Below are positions 44,515-52,435 of a stretch of 64,000 nucleotides of DNA, piece after piece. The DNA is from Enterocloster lavalensis. GTDB taxonomy: Bacteria; Bacillota; Clostridia; Lachnospirales; Lachnospiraceae. Under the pieces are notes generated by a model. That model saw only the letters and a program-made list of their open reading frames with translations. It made no database searches and was not told where the DNA came from. Each line of letters begins with the position of its first letter. The first letter of the stretch is position 1. The stretch is taken from the NCBI RefSeq assembly GCF_902364025.1, contig NZ_CABJCG010000001.1, positions 248,001 through 312,000 of the forward strand. The letters run 5' to 3'. Position numbers and translations under genes: made by a program.

Positions 44515-45063
44515 TCACTCCCGCCCCTTCAAATACCCCGGTTTCACGGCCTTCGTCAGCCACACGCCGTTGCACGAGAGGTAAAACGGTATCCCGTCCC
44601 GGTACATCCGCCCGGACTCCACCTCGAACACCACCGGCTTTCCGTGGCGGCTTCCCACTTTTACCGCCGTTTCCACATCCTTTGAGAGGTGGACGTACAG
44701 CCGGCCCATGGGCAGCAGGCCGCCCTCGCGGATCGCATACGCAAAGCGCTCCGCGGTCCCGTGATAGAGAATCTCCGGCGGCTGGGCGGGGCTTAGCTCC
44801 ACGTCTACCGGGACGCTGTGGCCCTGGTTGGCCCGGATCTTCGCGCCGTCCTCGCTCAGGCTGTAGCGGCCCTTTTCGTCGGTTCTCACGATCTCCTCCA
44901 GCATTTCCCGGTCAATTCTGTGGCCGGAGGCGTTCATTCCCGCCAGCAGCTTCTCAATATCGGCCCAGCCGTGTTCGTCCAGGCTGATCCCGGCCGCCTC
45001 GGGCTTGTGCCGCAATACCAGGCTGATAAATACGCTGAGGCTCTTTAAATTACGATATCCCAT
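44515..45063 (-). CDS. kptA: RNA 2'-phosphotransferase (KptA/Tpt1)
   Basis: A 182-residue KptA protein, which transfers a 2'-phosphate from RNA to NAD+ forming ADP-ribose 1'',2''-cyclic phosphate. Landmarks are SVFISLVLRHKPEAAGI (conserved RHxP), RANQGHSVPV, ILYHGTAERFAYAIREGGL and VHLSKDVETAVKVGSRHG. In yeast the enzyme finishes tRNA splicing; bacteria lack that pathway, and the bacterial role is unclear. The gene overlaps the 3' end of the thiamine-type ABC ATPase gene by 14 nt and has GGAGGAGAAG, so it is translated from the TPP-controlled transcript. That linkage is unusual and might be fortuitous. Confidence 0.93.
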   Translation of the reverse strand: MGYRNLKSLSVFISLVLRHKPEAAGISLDEHGWADIEKLLAGMNASGHRIDREMLEEIVRTDEKGRYSLSEDGAKIRANQGHSVPVDVELSPAQPPEILYHGTAERFAYAIREGGLLPMGRLYVHLSKDVETAVKVGSRHGKPVVFEVESGRMYRDGIPFYLSCNGVWLTKAVKPGYLKGRE

Positions 45064-45805
45064 CTTCTCCTCCTAACCGGCGCAGAATCTCCCGCTTGTA
45101 ACCGAGAAATTCCTCCGTCAAATTGAAATCCTTCCGGCGCGGGCGCGGCTCTTTAATCACCAGCTCCCCGGTGATCCGTCCCGGCTTGCCGGTGAGCAGA
45201 TAGATCCGGTCCGACAGCAATATGGCCTCGTCAATGTCGTGGGTGATAAACAGGGTGGACAGGCGGATGCGCTCCATCACATCCAGATACCAGCTGTGCA
45301 CCGCCCCCTTGGTCAGCATGTCCAGCGCCGAAAATGGCTCGTCCAACAGCGCCACGTCCGCGGAAAACAGATAAGTCCGCAGCAGGGCCGCCCGCTGGCG
45401 CATACCGCCGGAGAGCTGGCCCGGATACTTCATCTCCGTTCCCTCCAGTCCGAACTGGCTGAAATAGGCGGCTGCCTTCTCACGCGCCTCCTTCTTGCCC
45501 ACGCCCTTGATGAGCAGTGGAAGGGCCACATTGTCCACGATGGTCCGGTACGGCAGCAGCAGATCCTTCTGAAGCATGTAACTCACATTTCCCGGGCGGC
45601 CGGTGATATCCCTTCCGTCCAAAAGCACCTGCCCCTGATCGGGCAGGCTTAAGCCTGCGATCACATTGAACAGTGTGGTCTTTCCGCCGCCGCTGATCCC
45701 CAGGAGGGAGACGAGCTCCCCCTCCTGAAGTTCTATATGGATGTCCTGTATCACGCTCTCTCCGTCAAAGGATTTGCTCACGCCCAGAACCTTCAGCTTC
45801 TCCAT
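45050..45805 (-). CDS. thiZ: ABC ATPase for thiamine precursor uptake (ThiZ-like)
   Basis: A 251-residue nitrate/taurine-class ATPase. Walker A GISGGGKTT, signature LSGGMRQRAAL, Walker B VALLDEPFSALD, switch His in LFITHDIDEAI. It powers the ThiX/ThiY-type importer encoded just upstream in the operon, expected to bring in thiamine or its pyrimidine precursor. An in-frame upstream extension of 28 codons exists, but GAGGAAACCC precedes the ATG chosen (MEKLKVLGVSKSF). The gene starts 13 nt after the substrate-binding protein stop and overlaps kptA at its 3' end. Confidence 0.93.
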   Translation of the reverse strand: MEKLKVLGVSKSFDGESVIQDIHIELQEGELVSLLGISGGGKTTLFNVIAGLSLPDQGQVLLDGRDITGRPGNVSYMLQKDLLLPYRTIVDNVALPLLIKGVGKKEAREKAAAYFSQFGLEGTEMKYPGQLSGGMRQRAALLRTYLFSADVALLDEPFSALDMLTKGAVHSWYLDVMERIRLSTLFITHDIDEAILLSDRIYLLTGKPGRITGELVIKEPRPRRKDFNLTEEFLGYKREILRRLGGEDGIS

Positions 45806-45818
45806 TGGGTTTCCTCCC

Positions 45819-46880
45819 TCACTGCGGCAGATAGTCGTTGGAAAAACCGGCGTTTTCCGGAATCTGCGTATCCAACAGTTGATTCTCATTCAGCCAGCCG
45901 TAGAACGCGTTCCAGCGGGCCGGATCGATGTAACCCCACTGCGCCGCATCCGCCTGGTACTTGTCCGCCAGGTATTCCTGGCTGGCCGCCGCCAGCTCGG
46001 GATCCAGCTCAGGGGCCGCCGCGCAGAGAATTTCTGCAGCCTCCCGGGGATTTTTGACCGCATCCTCATATCCCCGGCTCACGGCACGCAAAAAGGCTCT
46101 GGCCGTTTCGCCGTCGTTTTCCAAAAACGGATTGTTTGCAATGATCACCGGCGTATAATAGTCGAACGCCGGGTTTAAGTCCGCAAATGCAAAATAGTCG
46201 GTGTCCAGCCCTTCCAGCTCCATCTTCACGCCGGCCCAGGCATAGAAAATCCAAATGGAATCCACGGATTTCGTTCTCAGGGCGGAGACCTCGTCCGTCA
46301 CCGTGCTGGGCACCAGTTTCACCTTGCCGAAATCTCCTCCGTCGGACTCCACCACATTTTTCACCATGGCCTTCTCGATGGGCATCTCCCAGGTGGCGTA
46401 GGTCTTTCCCTCCATGCCTTTCGGCCGGTCCATGCCCTCCCCCTTGCGGGAAACGATGCCCGAGGTGTTGTGCTGGATCACGGCGGCTACCGCGGTCACC
46501 GGCATAGCACTCTCCCCGGCCACCGCGGGGGCCAGACTGTCCTGGAAGGACATTCCAAACTGCGCCTTTCCCGAGGCCACCAACACCACTGCCCCGTCCT
46601 CCGGCGGCTGGACAATCTTCACATCCAGTCCTTCTTCTTTAAAATACCCCTTCTCCCGGGCCACATAAAGTCCGGTGTGATTGGTATTTGGAGTCCAGTC
46701 CAACACAAATGTGATCTCCTTTAAGCTTCCGGACTCCGTGTCCGTCTCAGAGCCGGCTAAACCTGTCCCGCCTGGCTGTGTCTCATCCTGTTCTGCTCTG
46801 CCGCCCGCGCTGCAGCCGGTCAGGTTCATACCTATGACCGCAGCGGCCACAGCGGCGGCAATCCAACGCTGTCTTATCAT
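45819..46880 (-). CDS. thiY: Thiamine-precursor binding lipoprotein (ThiY/NMT1-like)
   Basis: A 353-residue extracellular binding protein. Signal peptide MIRQRWIAAAVAAAVIGMNLTGC with lipobox LTGC, then a short acidic linker and the NMT1/THI5-like domain beginning ITFVLDWTPNTNHTGLYVA, the hallmark of ThiY and fungal Thi5 proteins that bind 4-amino-5-hydroxymethylpyrimidine or formyl-aminopyrimidine. The start is the ATG with GAGGAGGAAGCAG upstream; longer in-frame extensions are possible but would bury the signal peptide. Part of the TPP-riboswitch operon, between permease and ATPase genes. Confidence 0.92.
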   Translation of the reverse strand: MIRQRWIAAAVAAAVIGMNLTGCSAGGRAEQDETQPGGTGLAGSETDTESGSLKEITFVLDWTPNTNHTGLYVAREKGYFKEEGLDVKIVQPPEDGAVVLVASGKAQFGMSFQDSLAPAVAGESAMPVTAVAAVIQHNTSGIVSRKGEGMDRPKGMEGKTYATWEMPIEKAMVKNVVESDGGDFGKVKLVPSTVTDEVSALRTKSVDSIWIFYAWAGVKMELEGLDTDYFAFADLNPAFDYYTPVIIANNPFLENDGETARAFLRAVSRGYEDAVKNPREAAEILCAAAPELDPELAAASQEYLADKYQADAAQWGYIDPARWNAFYGWLNENQLLDTQIPENAGFSNDYLPQ

Positions 46881-46912
46881 CTGCTTCCTCCTCAGTCCCA
46901 TGTCCCAGGCCG

Positions 46913-47683
46913 TCAATCCCGATTGGAATTCTCCCAGGGCATGCATTTTTTCTGTAAACGCTCCACCGCCCACATGAGCAGCAGGCTGATGGCCGAGATC
47001 AAAATAATCACGGCGAACATTTTATCGAAGGCAAAGGCCTTTTTCACCCGCGTCATGTAGACGCCCAGCCCGCCGAAGCCTCCCAGCCACTCCGCGATCA
47101 CGGCACCCACCACCGCGTAGGAGGCGGAGATGCGCAGGCTTGAAAAGAACTGTCCCAGGGCGCCGGGGAGCTTGATGTAGAAGAAAATCTGTCCCCGCTC
47201 CGCCCCCATGGCCCGCAGCAGGTTCACCGCGTCCGGGTCAGCGGACCGGAAACCGGTGAGCAGGCCCACGGTGATCGGGAAAAAGGTGGTGATCACGATC
47301 AGGATCACCTTGGGGGCCATCTCGTAGCCGAACCACAGCACCAGAAGGGGCGCGATAGCCACCGCCGGGACGGTCTGGGTCAGAACGATTAACGGATAGA
47401 ATGCCTGATAGAGCCGGTCAAACCGGTCCATCAGCACCGCCATCACAAATCCGGTCAGAATTCCCAGCGCCAGGCCCAGAAATGCCTCCGACAGAGTGAT
47501 CCTGGCGTGCCCCATGAGAGCGGGAAATTCCTGCACAAAGGCCCTCGCCACGGCGTTCGGCGAGGGCAGCATAAAGCCTTCCACAATTCCAAAACCTGTC
47601 AGGGCCTGCCACAGAATCAGAACGGCCAGGACCGCGGAGCAGGACCACAGTTTACTTGTGATGTTTGGTGACTTTCTTTTCAA
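46913..47683 (-). CDS. thiX: ABC permease for thiamine precursor uptake (ThiX-like)
   Basis: A 256-residue permease of the nitrate/taurine class with about six membrane helices. The EAA loop is NLLRAMGAERGQIFFYIKLPGA; TQTVPAVAIAPLLVLWFG is also typical. The likely start is a TTG codon inside the end of the preceding gene (32-nt overlap), with GGGAGA about 11 nt upstream, which implies translational coupling. The extreme C-terminus contains KKCMPWENSNRD. Partner of ThiY and ThiZ. Confidence 0.9.
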   Translation of the reverse strand: MKRKSPNITSKLWSCSAVLAVLILWQALTGFGIVEGFMLPSPNAVARAFVQEFPALMGHARITLSEAFLGLALGILTGFVMAVLMDRFDRLYQAFYPLIVLTQTVPAVAIAPLLVLWFGYEMAPKVILIVITTFFPITVGLLTGFRSADPDAVNLLRAMGAERGQIFFYIKLPGALGQFFSSLRISASYAVVGAVIAEWLGGFGGLGVYMTRVKKAFAFDKMFAVIILISAISLLLMWAVERLQKKCMPWENSNRD

Positions 47684-47948
47684 TGGTCAGCACATCTCCC
47701 TCCGGATGATAGGAAACCTTGATGTAGGCGGCCACGGACGGCGCGCCAGCCCGCACGGCAATGTGCTGGCATTCCTTCACAATGTCCATCAGCTCGTCGT
47801 AATCGCCTTCAATGGTGGTCTCAAAGGGTCCCACGTAATAATTGAGGCCCGTACTCTTAATATAGGCAATGACCTCGTCCACAATACGGATCAGTTCCTC
47901 GTTATTGTCCGCCTTCGGCAGAGACTGGATCGCTACGCTTGCATTCAT
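47652..47948 (-). CDS. Thiamine-binding protein (MTH1187/YkoF-like, DUF77)
   Basis: A 98-residue protein of the thiamine-binding DUF77 family: MNASVAIQSLPKADNNEEL, VIAYIKSTGLNYYVGPFETTIEGDYDELMDIV. These ferredoxin-fold proteins form tetramers and bind thiamine or its pyrimidine. It is the first gene behind the TPP riboswitch and precedes the importer genes, a recurrent clostridial arrangement. It lacks a signal peptide, so it should work in the cytoplasm, perhaps as a carrier or sensor of the imported pyrimidine. RBS AGAGGAGAGTCAACC. Confidence 0.9.
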   Translation of the reverse strand: MNASVAIQSLPKADNNEELIRIVDEVIAYIKSTGLNYYVGPFETTIEGDYDELMDIVKECQHIAVRAGAPSVAAYIKVSYHPEGDVLTIEKKVTKHHK

Positions 47949-47985
47949 GGTTGACTCTCCTCTTCTATTTCAGATGATTGTAATG

Positions 47986-48019
47986 TAAAAAGCCTGCCCG
48001 GATAAATCTCCGGGCAGGC
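47986..48019 (-). terminator. Riboswitch-controlled attenuator hairpin
   Basis: Minus-strand GCCTGCCCGG-AGATTTAT-CCGGGCAGGC (10-bp perfect stem) followed by TTTTT, between the TPP aptamer and the first gene. Its position indicates transcriptional attenuation when TPP is bound. Confidence 0.88.
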
Positions 48020-48039
48020 GGTTACAGGCAGGGCCTTAA

Positions 48040-48123
48040 CAGTGACTACGCTGGCATTATCCAGATCAGCTTCCAGGGTTCGGGGACTCGCCTCGTCTCA
48101 GCCGGATCGCTCCAGCACCCCTT
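48040..48123 (-). promoter_or_regulatory. TPP riboswitch aptamer
   Basis: Minus-strand GGGGTGC, GGCTGAGA, GAACC, CTGATCTGGATAATGCCAGC and GCGTAG appear in order, the complete THI-box core. A terminator hairpin lies 20 nt downstream. High TPP should switch off the thiamine-precursor importer operon, including kptA. Confidence 0.96.
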
Positions 48124-48139
48124 TTATTTTCCGGTAATC

Positions 48140-48168
48140 AGCATACTACAAGATGGGCGGTTCGTCAA
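48140..48168 (-). promoter_or_regulatory. Promoter of the TPP-controlled operon
   Basis: Minus-strand TTGACG, 17 nt, TATGCT, ending 17 nt before the riboswitch aptamer. Confidence 0.65.
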
Positions 48169-48216
48169 TGGTTTTATTCCAGTGCAGTCCCCCTGCATCA
48201 CCTTCCGCTTCTATAA

Positions 48217-48254
48217 AGAAGCGCCCCGCGGGGCATATAACCGCCGCGGAGCGC
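48217..48254 (-). terminator. Rho-independent terminator of the 2HCT symporter gene
   Basis: Minus-strand GCGCTCCGCGG/CCGCGGGGCGC (11 bp, one G-U) with a 12-nt loop, then TTCTTTAT. It begins 24 nt after the stop codon. Confidence 0.75.
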
Positions 48255-48278
48255 CTTTTACAACATGATTCAGTCTTA

Positions 48279-49580
48279 TTATTTCAGGAAAGCCCCAAAG
48301 AGGATACTTCCGATGATCAGCACGATACCGCCGCCCAGACGGGAGGAAAGCTGTGCGTATGCGATCAGGCCCATTCTCTTGGCAGCGCCCAGAACAGCCA
48401 GGTCGCCGGAGCCGCCGCGGTTGGCCATGCAGAGGCCTGCGGTGATGGCGGAGTCGATGGGGAAGAATCCTACCAGGTAGCCCACGATTGCGGAGCCGAT
48501 GATGGCGCCGATTACGATCGCCAGAGCGATAACCACGTTGCCGGGGGTGATGGCCTTGGCCAGCTCAATGATGTTGGTGTCAACACCCACGCCTACCATG
48601 ATGATCAGGATCAGGTTTGCGGTGAAGAAGGACTGCAGCTTCTTGGCGGCAGCGCGGATGTTGTCCGGCACAATGCCGGCGGCAGCAACGATGGCCACGA
48701 AAATGATCATGTAAGCGAACTGGTGGATGGCAACGCCGCCGATGGTGGGAAGCAGAGCCTTGGCAAACAGTCTGCCCAGAGCGTAGAAGCCTACGGCCAG
48801 GAAGAATGCGCCGCCCAAATCCTTCATGGAAACTTTTACCTTCTTGTCCTCAGTGGCAAAATCGCCGCCCTTGCGGATCAGATTGGTACCGTTGCCGGTC
48901 CAGCTGGGCTTCATCTCACCAACCTTGCGCAGGATAGCGGCGGTCAGGATGGCGAAAATGTTAGCGATGGTCAGAATCGTGATGGCAAAGGAATAGTAGT
49001 TGGCCGCCGCGTCGCCGGTGACGGTCTCATAAATCTGGCTTAACGGCACCGCGCCTGCGCCATTTCCGCCGCCCATAACGGGAAGCACATACTTTAACAT
49101 AACGTTGGTGGGGGAAACCCCAAAGATCAGTCCGGCCAGGATTCCCAGCACGCCGGCGCCCAGCAGGCCGCCGAAGATCGCGGGGATGTAACCTGCGAAG
49201 GAACGGATCAGGAGCTTGCGGTCCAGAGCCAGAATGGAACCGGTGATCAGGAAGATGATAAAGAAGGACAGGAAGTCCGCCTCGTCCATCACCATGACCA
49301 TGGCGTCCGCGTATTTCTGCGGAATTATGTTGTAGGTGAACAGGAACGCGGATACCAGGAATGCCAGCACCAGGCCGCCGCCCACATAGCTGTTCCAGAA
49401 CGGAATGCGCTCGCCGATCTCATTGCAAAGGATACCGATGGACAGCATCAGTGCAAAGGAACCGGCCAGATCCGTTGACAGTGCGCCGGTCGCCGCCGCC
49501 GCAATGACAATGAGCATGATCGCGCCGCAAAGCCACCACTGGAGTCCATAGGGTTTTACTACTTTTGTTTCTTCAGACAT
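48279..49580 (-). CDS. 2-hydroxycarboxylate:Na+ symporter (CitS/MaeN family)
   Basis: A 433-residue carrier of the 2HCT family, which takes up citrate, malate or lactate with sodium. About 11 membrane segments are visible, with the two re-entrant loop motifs VMGGGNGAGAVPLSQIYE and CMANRGGSGDLAVLGAAKRM, each carrying the GGxG signature. The long hydrophilic stretch KVGEMKPSWTGNGTNL to KKVKVSMKD is the central cytoplasmic loop. The start MSEETKVVKPYG has ATGGAGGGGAAATTT upstream; a 79-codon extension is open but AT-rich and non-coding in character. No citrate lyase or malolactic gene is adjacent, so the exact substrate is open. Confidence 0.93.
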   Translation of the reverse strand: MSEETKVVKPYGLQWWLCGAIMLIVIAAAATGALSTDLAGSFALMLSIGILCNEIGERIPFWNSYVGGGLVLAFLVSAFLFTYNIIPQKYADAMVMVMDEADFLSFFIIFLITGSILALDRKLLIRSFAGYIPAIFGGLLGAGVLGILAGLIFGVSPTNVMLKYVLPVMGGGNGAGAVPLSQIYETVTGDAAANYYSFAITILTIANIFAILTAAILRKVGEMKPSWTGNGTNLIRKGGDFATEDKKVKVSMKDLGGAFFLAVGFYALGRLFAKALLPTIGGVAIHQFAYMIIFVAIVAAAGIVPDNIRAAAKKLQSFFTANLILIIMVGVGVDTNIIELAKAITPGNVVIALAIVIGAIIGSAIVGYLVGFFPIDSAITAGLCMANRGGSGDLAVLGAAKRMGLIAYAQLSSRLGGGIVLIIGSILFGAFLK

Positions 49581-49962
49581 AAATTTCCCCTCCATAAATA
49601 TAATTTTCGTTAGATGCAGTTCAGAATAGCAGGCGAATATAAAATATGTATAAAGATTATATATTTTTTGTAAATTCGCCGTGAATATTCCGTTAATGGG
49701 ATCATAACATAAGGGCAAATTGATTGCAATTACAAATATGTTTATGTAAATCATAGGAGAAAACTTATAGGCCGGTCCGCCGTTCTCCTTGATCTTCCGG
49801 CGGAACAATGATATCATCTTACAGGGGACGGCAAAACATCTTAGAGAATTTGTAAGTTTTTCTTCAAAATCCGTCCATGAATGTTTAATATACTATAGAA
49901 AAATAGAGTCAAACCCTGCGCCGTACGCGTCAGGCCCTGCGAAAGAAAAGGAGGAATTACAT
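49581..49962. other. Divergent intergenic region
   Basis: No gene supported in these roughly 380 bases. It is much more AT-rich than the flanking genes and contains promoter-like TATAAT and TATACT hexamers on both strands, the minus-strand one with a weak -35 (TTCACG), serving the symporter gene and the secreted protein gene. Confidence 0.5.
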
Positions 49963-50790
49963 ATGAATACACCCCAGAAAGTTTTGATCGGAGCAGCTGC
50001 GGCTGCCATCGTCATCGGAGGCGTGGCCATCGGCCTGACCTTGCAGAAAACCCCGGACAAACTGGATATCTCCACCATTCACACGGAAGCCCCCACTGAG
50101 ACCATGGCTCCCACCACCCAGGCGGTCACCACCGAGGCCCCCACTGCGGCGGAGAAAGCGCCCGACGACGCGGGAACCGCCACCAGCGTGACGGCCACCC
50201 TGGAGACCTACACAAACGGCAAGGTGTCGATCCAATATCCGGTCGTGGATAAGATGGACGATGCCAATATGCAGGCCAAGGTCAACGAGCTTCTCAAAAA
50301 CAACGCCCTCTCCTATATCAAGGCCGTGGGTGTGGACGAGAGCAAGGATGCTCTGTCCGTCAAGTGCGAGGTTATCTCAGTAGACCGCAAGCGTCTGACC
50401 GCCACCTACACCGGAACCTATTCGGCGGAGGGAGCGGCCCACCCCGTGAACGTGTTTTACGCCAACACCGTGAATTTGAGCCAGGCGCTGGATCTGGGCT
50501 TCAGTGATTTCACCGACGCCTACACCATGGCGGGTTACGTGCTCAGCGACGACGTGGAGTTCGCCGGGCTGTCGGCCGAGGAGGCCAAGGCGGTGCTGGA
50601 GTACCGCAGCACCCTGACCCTGGAACAGCTGACCGAAATCTTCAACAACGCGGACTTCCCCCTGGCCTCGGCGGACAAGTGGCCGGAGTCCTTCAGCTAT
50701 GAAAAGCGCGGAACCGTCTGCTTTTCTCTCCCGGTTCCCCACGCCCTGGGCGATTATGTCATTGTAACCTTTGATCCTTCCACCAAATAG
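49963..50790 (+). CDS. Secreted or membrane-anchored DUF4163-like protein
   Basis: A 275-residue protein with an N-terminal signal/anchor helix (KVLIGAAAAAIVIGGVAIGLTL), a Thr/Pro/Ala-rich linker (about 38-75, EAPTETMAPTTQAVTTEAPT) resembling a cell-wall spacer, and a globular domain. The latter reads VSIQYPVVDKMDDANMQAKVNELL and ends with PHALGDYVIVTFD, similar to the DUF4163/DUF3298 domains of PdaC and RsiV-like proteins. In those proteins the domain binds cell-wall or lysozyme-type ligands, but catalytic parts are absent here. The ATG has AAGGAGGAATTACAT upstream. Single gene; function unknown. Confidence 0.8.
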   Translation: MNTPQKVLIGAAAAAIVIGGVAIGLTLQKTPDKLDISTIHTEAPTETMAPTTQAVTTEAPTAAEKAPDDAGTATSVTATLETYTNGKVSIQYPVVDKMDDANMQAKVNELLKNNALSYIKAVGVDESKDALSVKCEVISVDRKRLTATYTGTYSAEGAAHPVNVFYANTVNLSQALDLGFSDFTDAYTMAGYVLSDDVEFAGLSAEEAKAVLEYRSTLTLEQLTEIFNNADFPLASADKWPESFSYEKRGTVCFSLPVPHALGDYVIVTFDPSTK

Positions 50791-50791
50791 G

Positions 50792-50820
50792 TTGCCATCT
50801 GATTATGCCTGAGCTATAAT
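50792..50820 (+). promoter_or_regulatory. Promoter of upp
   Basis: TTGCCA, 17 nt, TATAAT, with the -10 box 38 nt upstream of the upp ATG. Confidence 0.75.
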
Positions 50821-50857
50821 AGTTATAATTCTAACAGACAAAGGAGCAGTTATTATC

Positions 50858-51487
50858 ATGGAAAACGTAATGATCTTTGACCACCCGTTAATCCAGCACA
50901 AGATTTCCATTCTGCGCAACAAGAACACCGGCACCAACGAGTTCCGCGCCCTGATCGAGGAGATCGCCATGCTGATGGGCTACGAGGCCCTGCGCGATCT
51001 CCCGGTGGAGGACGTAACCGTGGAAACCCCCATTGAGACCTGTGAGACTCCCATGATCGCCGGCCGCAAGCTGGCCGTGGTGCCCATCCTCCGCGCAGGC
51101 CTGGGCATGGTGAACGGTATCCTGGCCCTGGTTCCCAGCGCCAAGGTCGGACACATCGGACTTTACCGCGATGAGGTAACCCACGAGCCCCACGAGTATT
51201 ACTGCAAGCTTCCCAATCCCATCGAGCAGCGCACCATCATCGTCACCGATCCCATGCTGGCTACGGGCGGGTCCGGCGTGGCTGCCGTGGATTTCATCAA
51301 GGAGCACGGCGGCAAGCGGATCAAGTTCATGTCCATCATCGCTGCTCCCGAAGGCTTAAAACGGCTCCACGAGGCTCATCCGGACGTGCAGATTTACATC
51401 GGCCATCTGGACCGCTGCCTGAACGAGAACGCTTACATCTGCCCTGGTCTGGGCGATGCCGGCGACCGCATTTTCGGCACGAAATAA
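50858..51487 (+). CDS. upp: Uracil phosphoribosyltransferase
   Basis: A 209-residue salvage enzyme making UMP from uracil and PRPP. The PRPP-binding loop is [28 protein letters not shown] and [21 protein letters not shown] are family signatures, as is the C-terminal [17 protein letters not shown] that contacts uracil. Exactly the usual length. RBS is GGAGCAGTTATTATC. Monocistronic with promoter and terminator visible; no uracil permease gene beside it. Confidence 0.98.
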   Translation: MENVMIFDHPLIQHKISILRNKNTGTNEFRALIEEIAMLMGYEALRDLPVEDVTVETPIETCETPMIAGRKLAVVPILRAGLGMVNGILALVPSAKVGHIGLYRDEVTHEPHEYYCKLPNPIEQRTIIVTDPMLATGGSGVAAVDFIKEHGGKRIKFMSIIAAPEGLKRLHEAHPDVQIYIGHLDRCLNENAYICPGLGDAGDRIFGTK

Positions 51488-51527
51488 ATTGAAGCCCAGG
51501 CTGTCAAAAGTCGGGCATACAGCCATC

Positions 51528-51557
51528 GGGCCGCGGGATGTACCCGCGGCCCGCTTT
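51528..51557 (+). terminator. Terminator of upp
   Basis: GGGCCGCGGG-ATGTA-CCCGCGGCCC, perfect 10-bp stem, followed by GCTTT, 40 nt after the upp stop. Confidence 0.75.
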
Positions 51558-51581
51558 ATCCGGCAAACTTATATTCAAGTC

Positions 51582-51624
51582 AAAATCCCCCGGGAACCGC
51601 CTGACAGGGCCGCTCCCGGGGGAT
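51582..51624 (-). terminator. Terminator of the beta-helix acyltransferase-like gene
   Basis: Minus-strand ATCCCCCGGGA/TCCCGGGGGAT, 11-bp perfect arms with an 18-nt loop, then TTTGACTT. On the plus strand it also ends in TTTTATC and could back up the upp terminator. Confidence 0.75.
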
Positions 51625-51635
51625 TTTATCACATT

Positions 51636-52385
51636 TTACTTAACAACCTTTAAGCCCTTCTTGCCCTTCTCAGCCTCCGGAATCTCCGGAGCAGGAGCTT
51701 CCTCCACCTCGCGCACTTCCTTGGTCACGATGTCGTCCTTGGCTTTGTAAATGGAATTCGCCGGAACGCAGCCGCGCACGCTGGATAAGGGATACACATT
51801 GGTGTTGCGGCCGATCACGGTGCCGGGGTTGAGCACGCTGTTGCAGCCCACCTCCACGCCGTCGCCCAGCATGGCGCCGAACTTCTTCAAGCCGGTCTCC
51901 TGGTCGCCTTCCTCGGCGTGAACCATCACCAGGGTCTTGTCGGACTTCACGTTGGACGTGATGGAACCGGCGCCCATGTGAGCCTTGTAGCCCAGGATGG
52001 AGTCGCCCACGTAGTTATAGTGGGGAACCTGAACGCCGTCAAAGAGAATCACGTTCTTTAACTCGCAGGAGTTGCCCACAACGCAGCGCTCGCCCACGAT
52101 GATGCGGCCGCGCAGGAACGCCGCCTGACGGATGTCGGCTCCGGCGCAGATGATGGCCGGTCCGCCCAGCGCGATGGTGGGAGCCATTCTGGCGGTTCTG
52201 TGCACCCAGATATTCTTTCCGATCTTGCGGTACTCCTTTTCCGGCAGGGTGGCGCCCAGCTGCTCGATAAAGCTGCCTAAGTCGGCCAGAACTTCCCACG
52301 GATAGGTTTTGCCCTCAAACAGACGGGCCGCAATGGTGTGGCTGGTATCAAACAGCTCTGTAATCTTCATCTCTTCTAATTTCAT
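51636..52385 (-). CDS. Left-handed beta-helix acyltransferase/nucleotidyltransferase-like protein
   Basis: A 249-residue protein with hexapeptide repeats (IWVHRTARMAPTIALGGPAIICAGADIRQAAFLRGRIIVG in sections; then GVQVPHYNYVGDSILGYKAHMGAGSITSNVKSD) that form a left-handed beta-helix as in the C-terminal half of GlmU. YVGDSILG and GAGSITSN are close to GlmU-type acyltransferase motifs, but the N-terminal uridylyltransferase domain is missing. The C-terminal tail is Glu/Lys/Pro-rich (EEAPAPEIPEAEKGKKG) and looks disordered. Probably acts on a nucleotide sugar; substrate unknown. RBS AAAAAAGGAGAACCATC. It follows topB by about 50 nt. Confidence 0.85.
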   Translation of the reverse strand: MKLEEMKITELFDTSHTIAARLFEGKTYPWEVLADLGSFIEQLGATLPEKEYRKIGKNIWVHRTARMAPTIALGGPAIICAGADIRQAAFLRGRIIVGERCVVGNSCELKNVILFDGVQVPHYNYVGDSILGYKAHMGAGSITSNVKSDKTLVMVHAEEGDQETGLKKFGAMLGDGVEVGCNSVLNPGTVIGRNTNVYPLSSVRGCVPANSIYKAKDDIVTKEVREVEEAPAPEIPEAEKGKKGLKVVK

Positions 52386-52435
52386 GATGGTTCTCCTTTT
52401 TTATAAATACTGGCGGGCGGATAACCGCGCCGCTG

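Noticed and set aside
49581..49817. 79-residue N-terminal extension of the 2HCT symporter
   Set aside because: AT-rich, promoter-bearing sequence without a ribosome binding site at the upstream ATG; the internal ATG has GGAGGGG.
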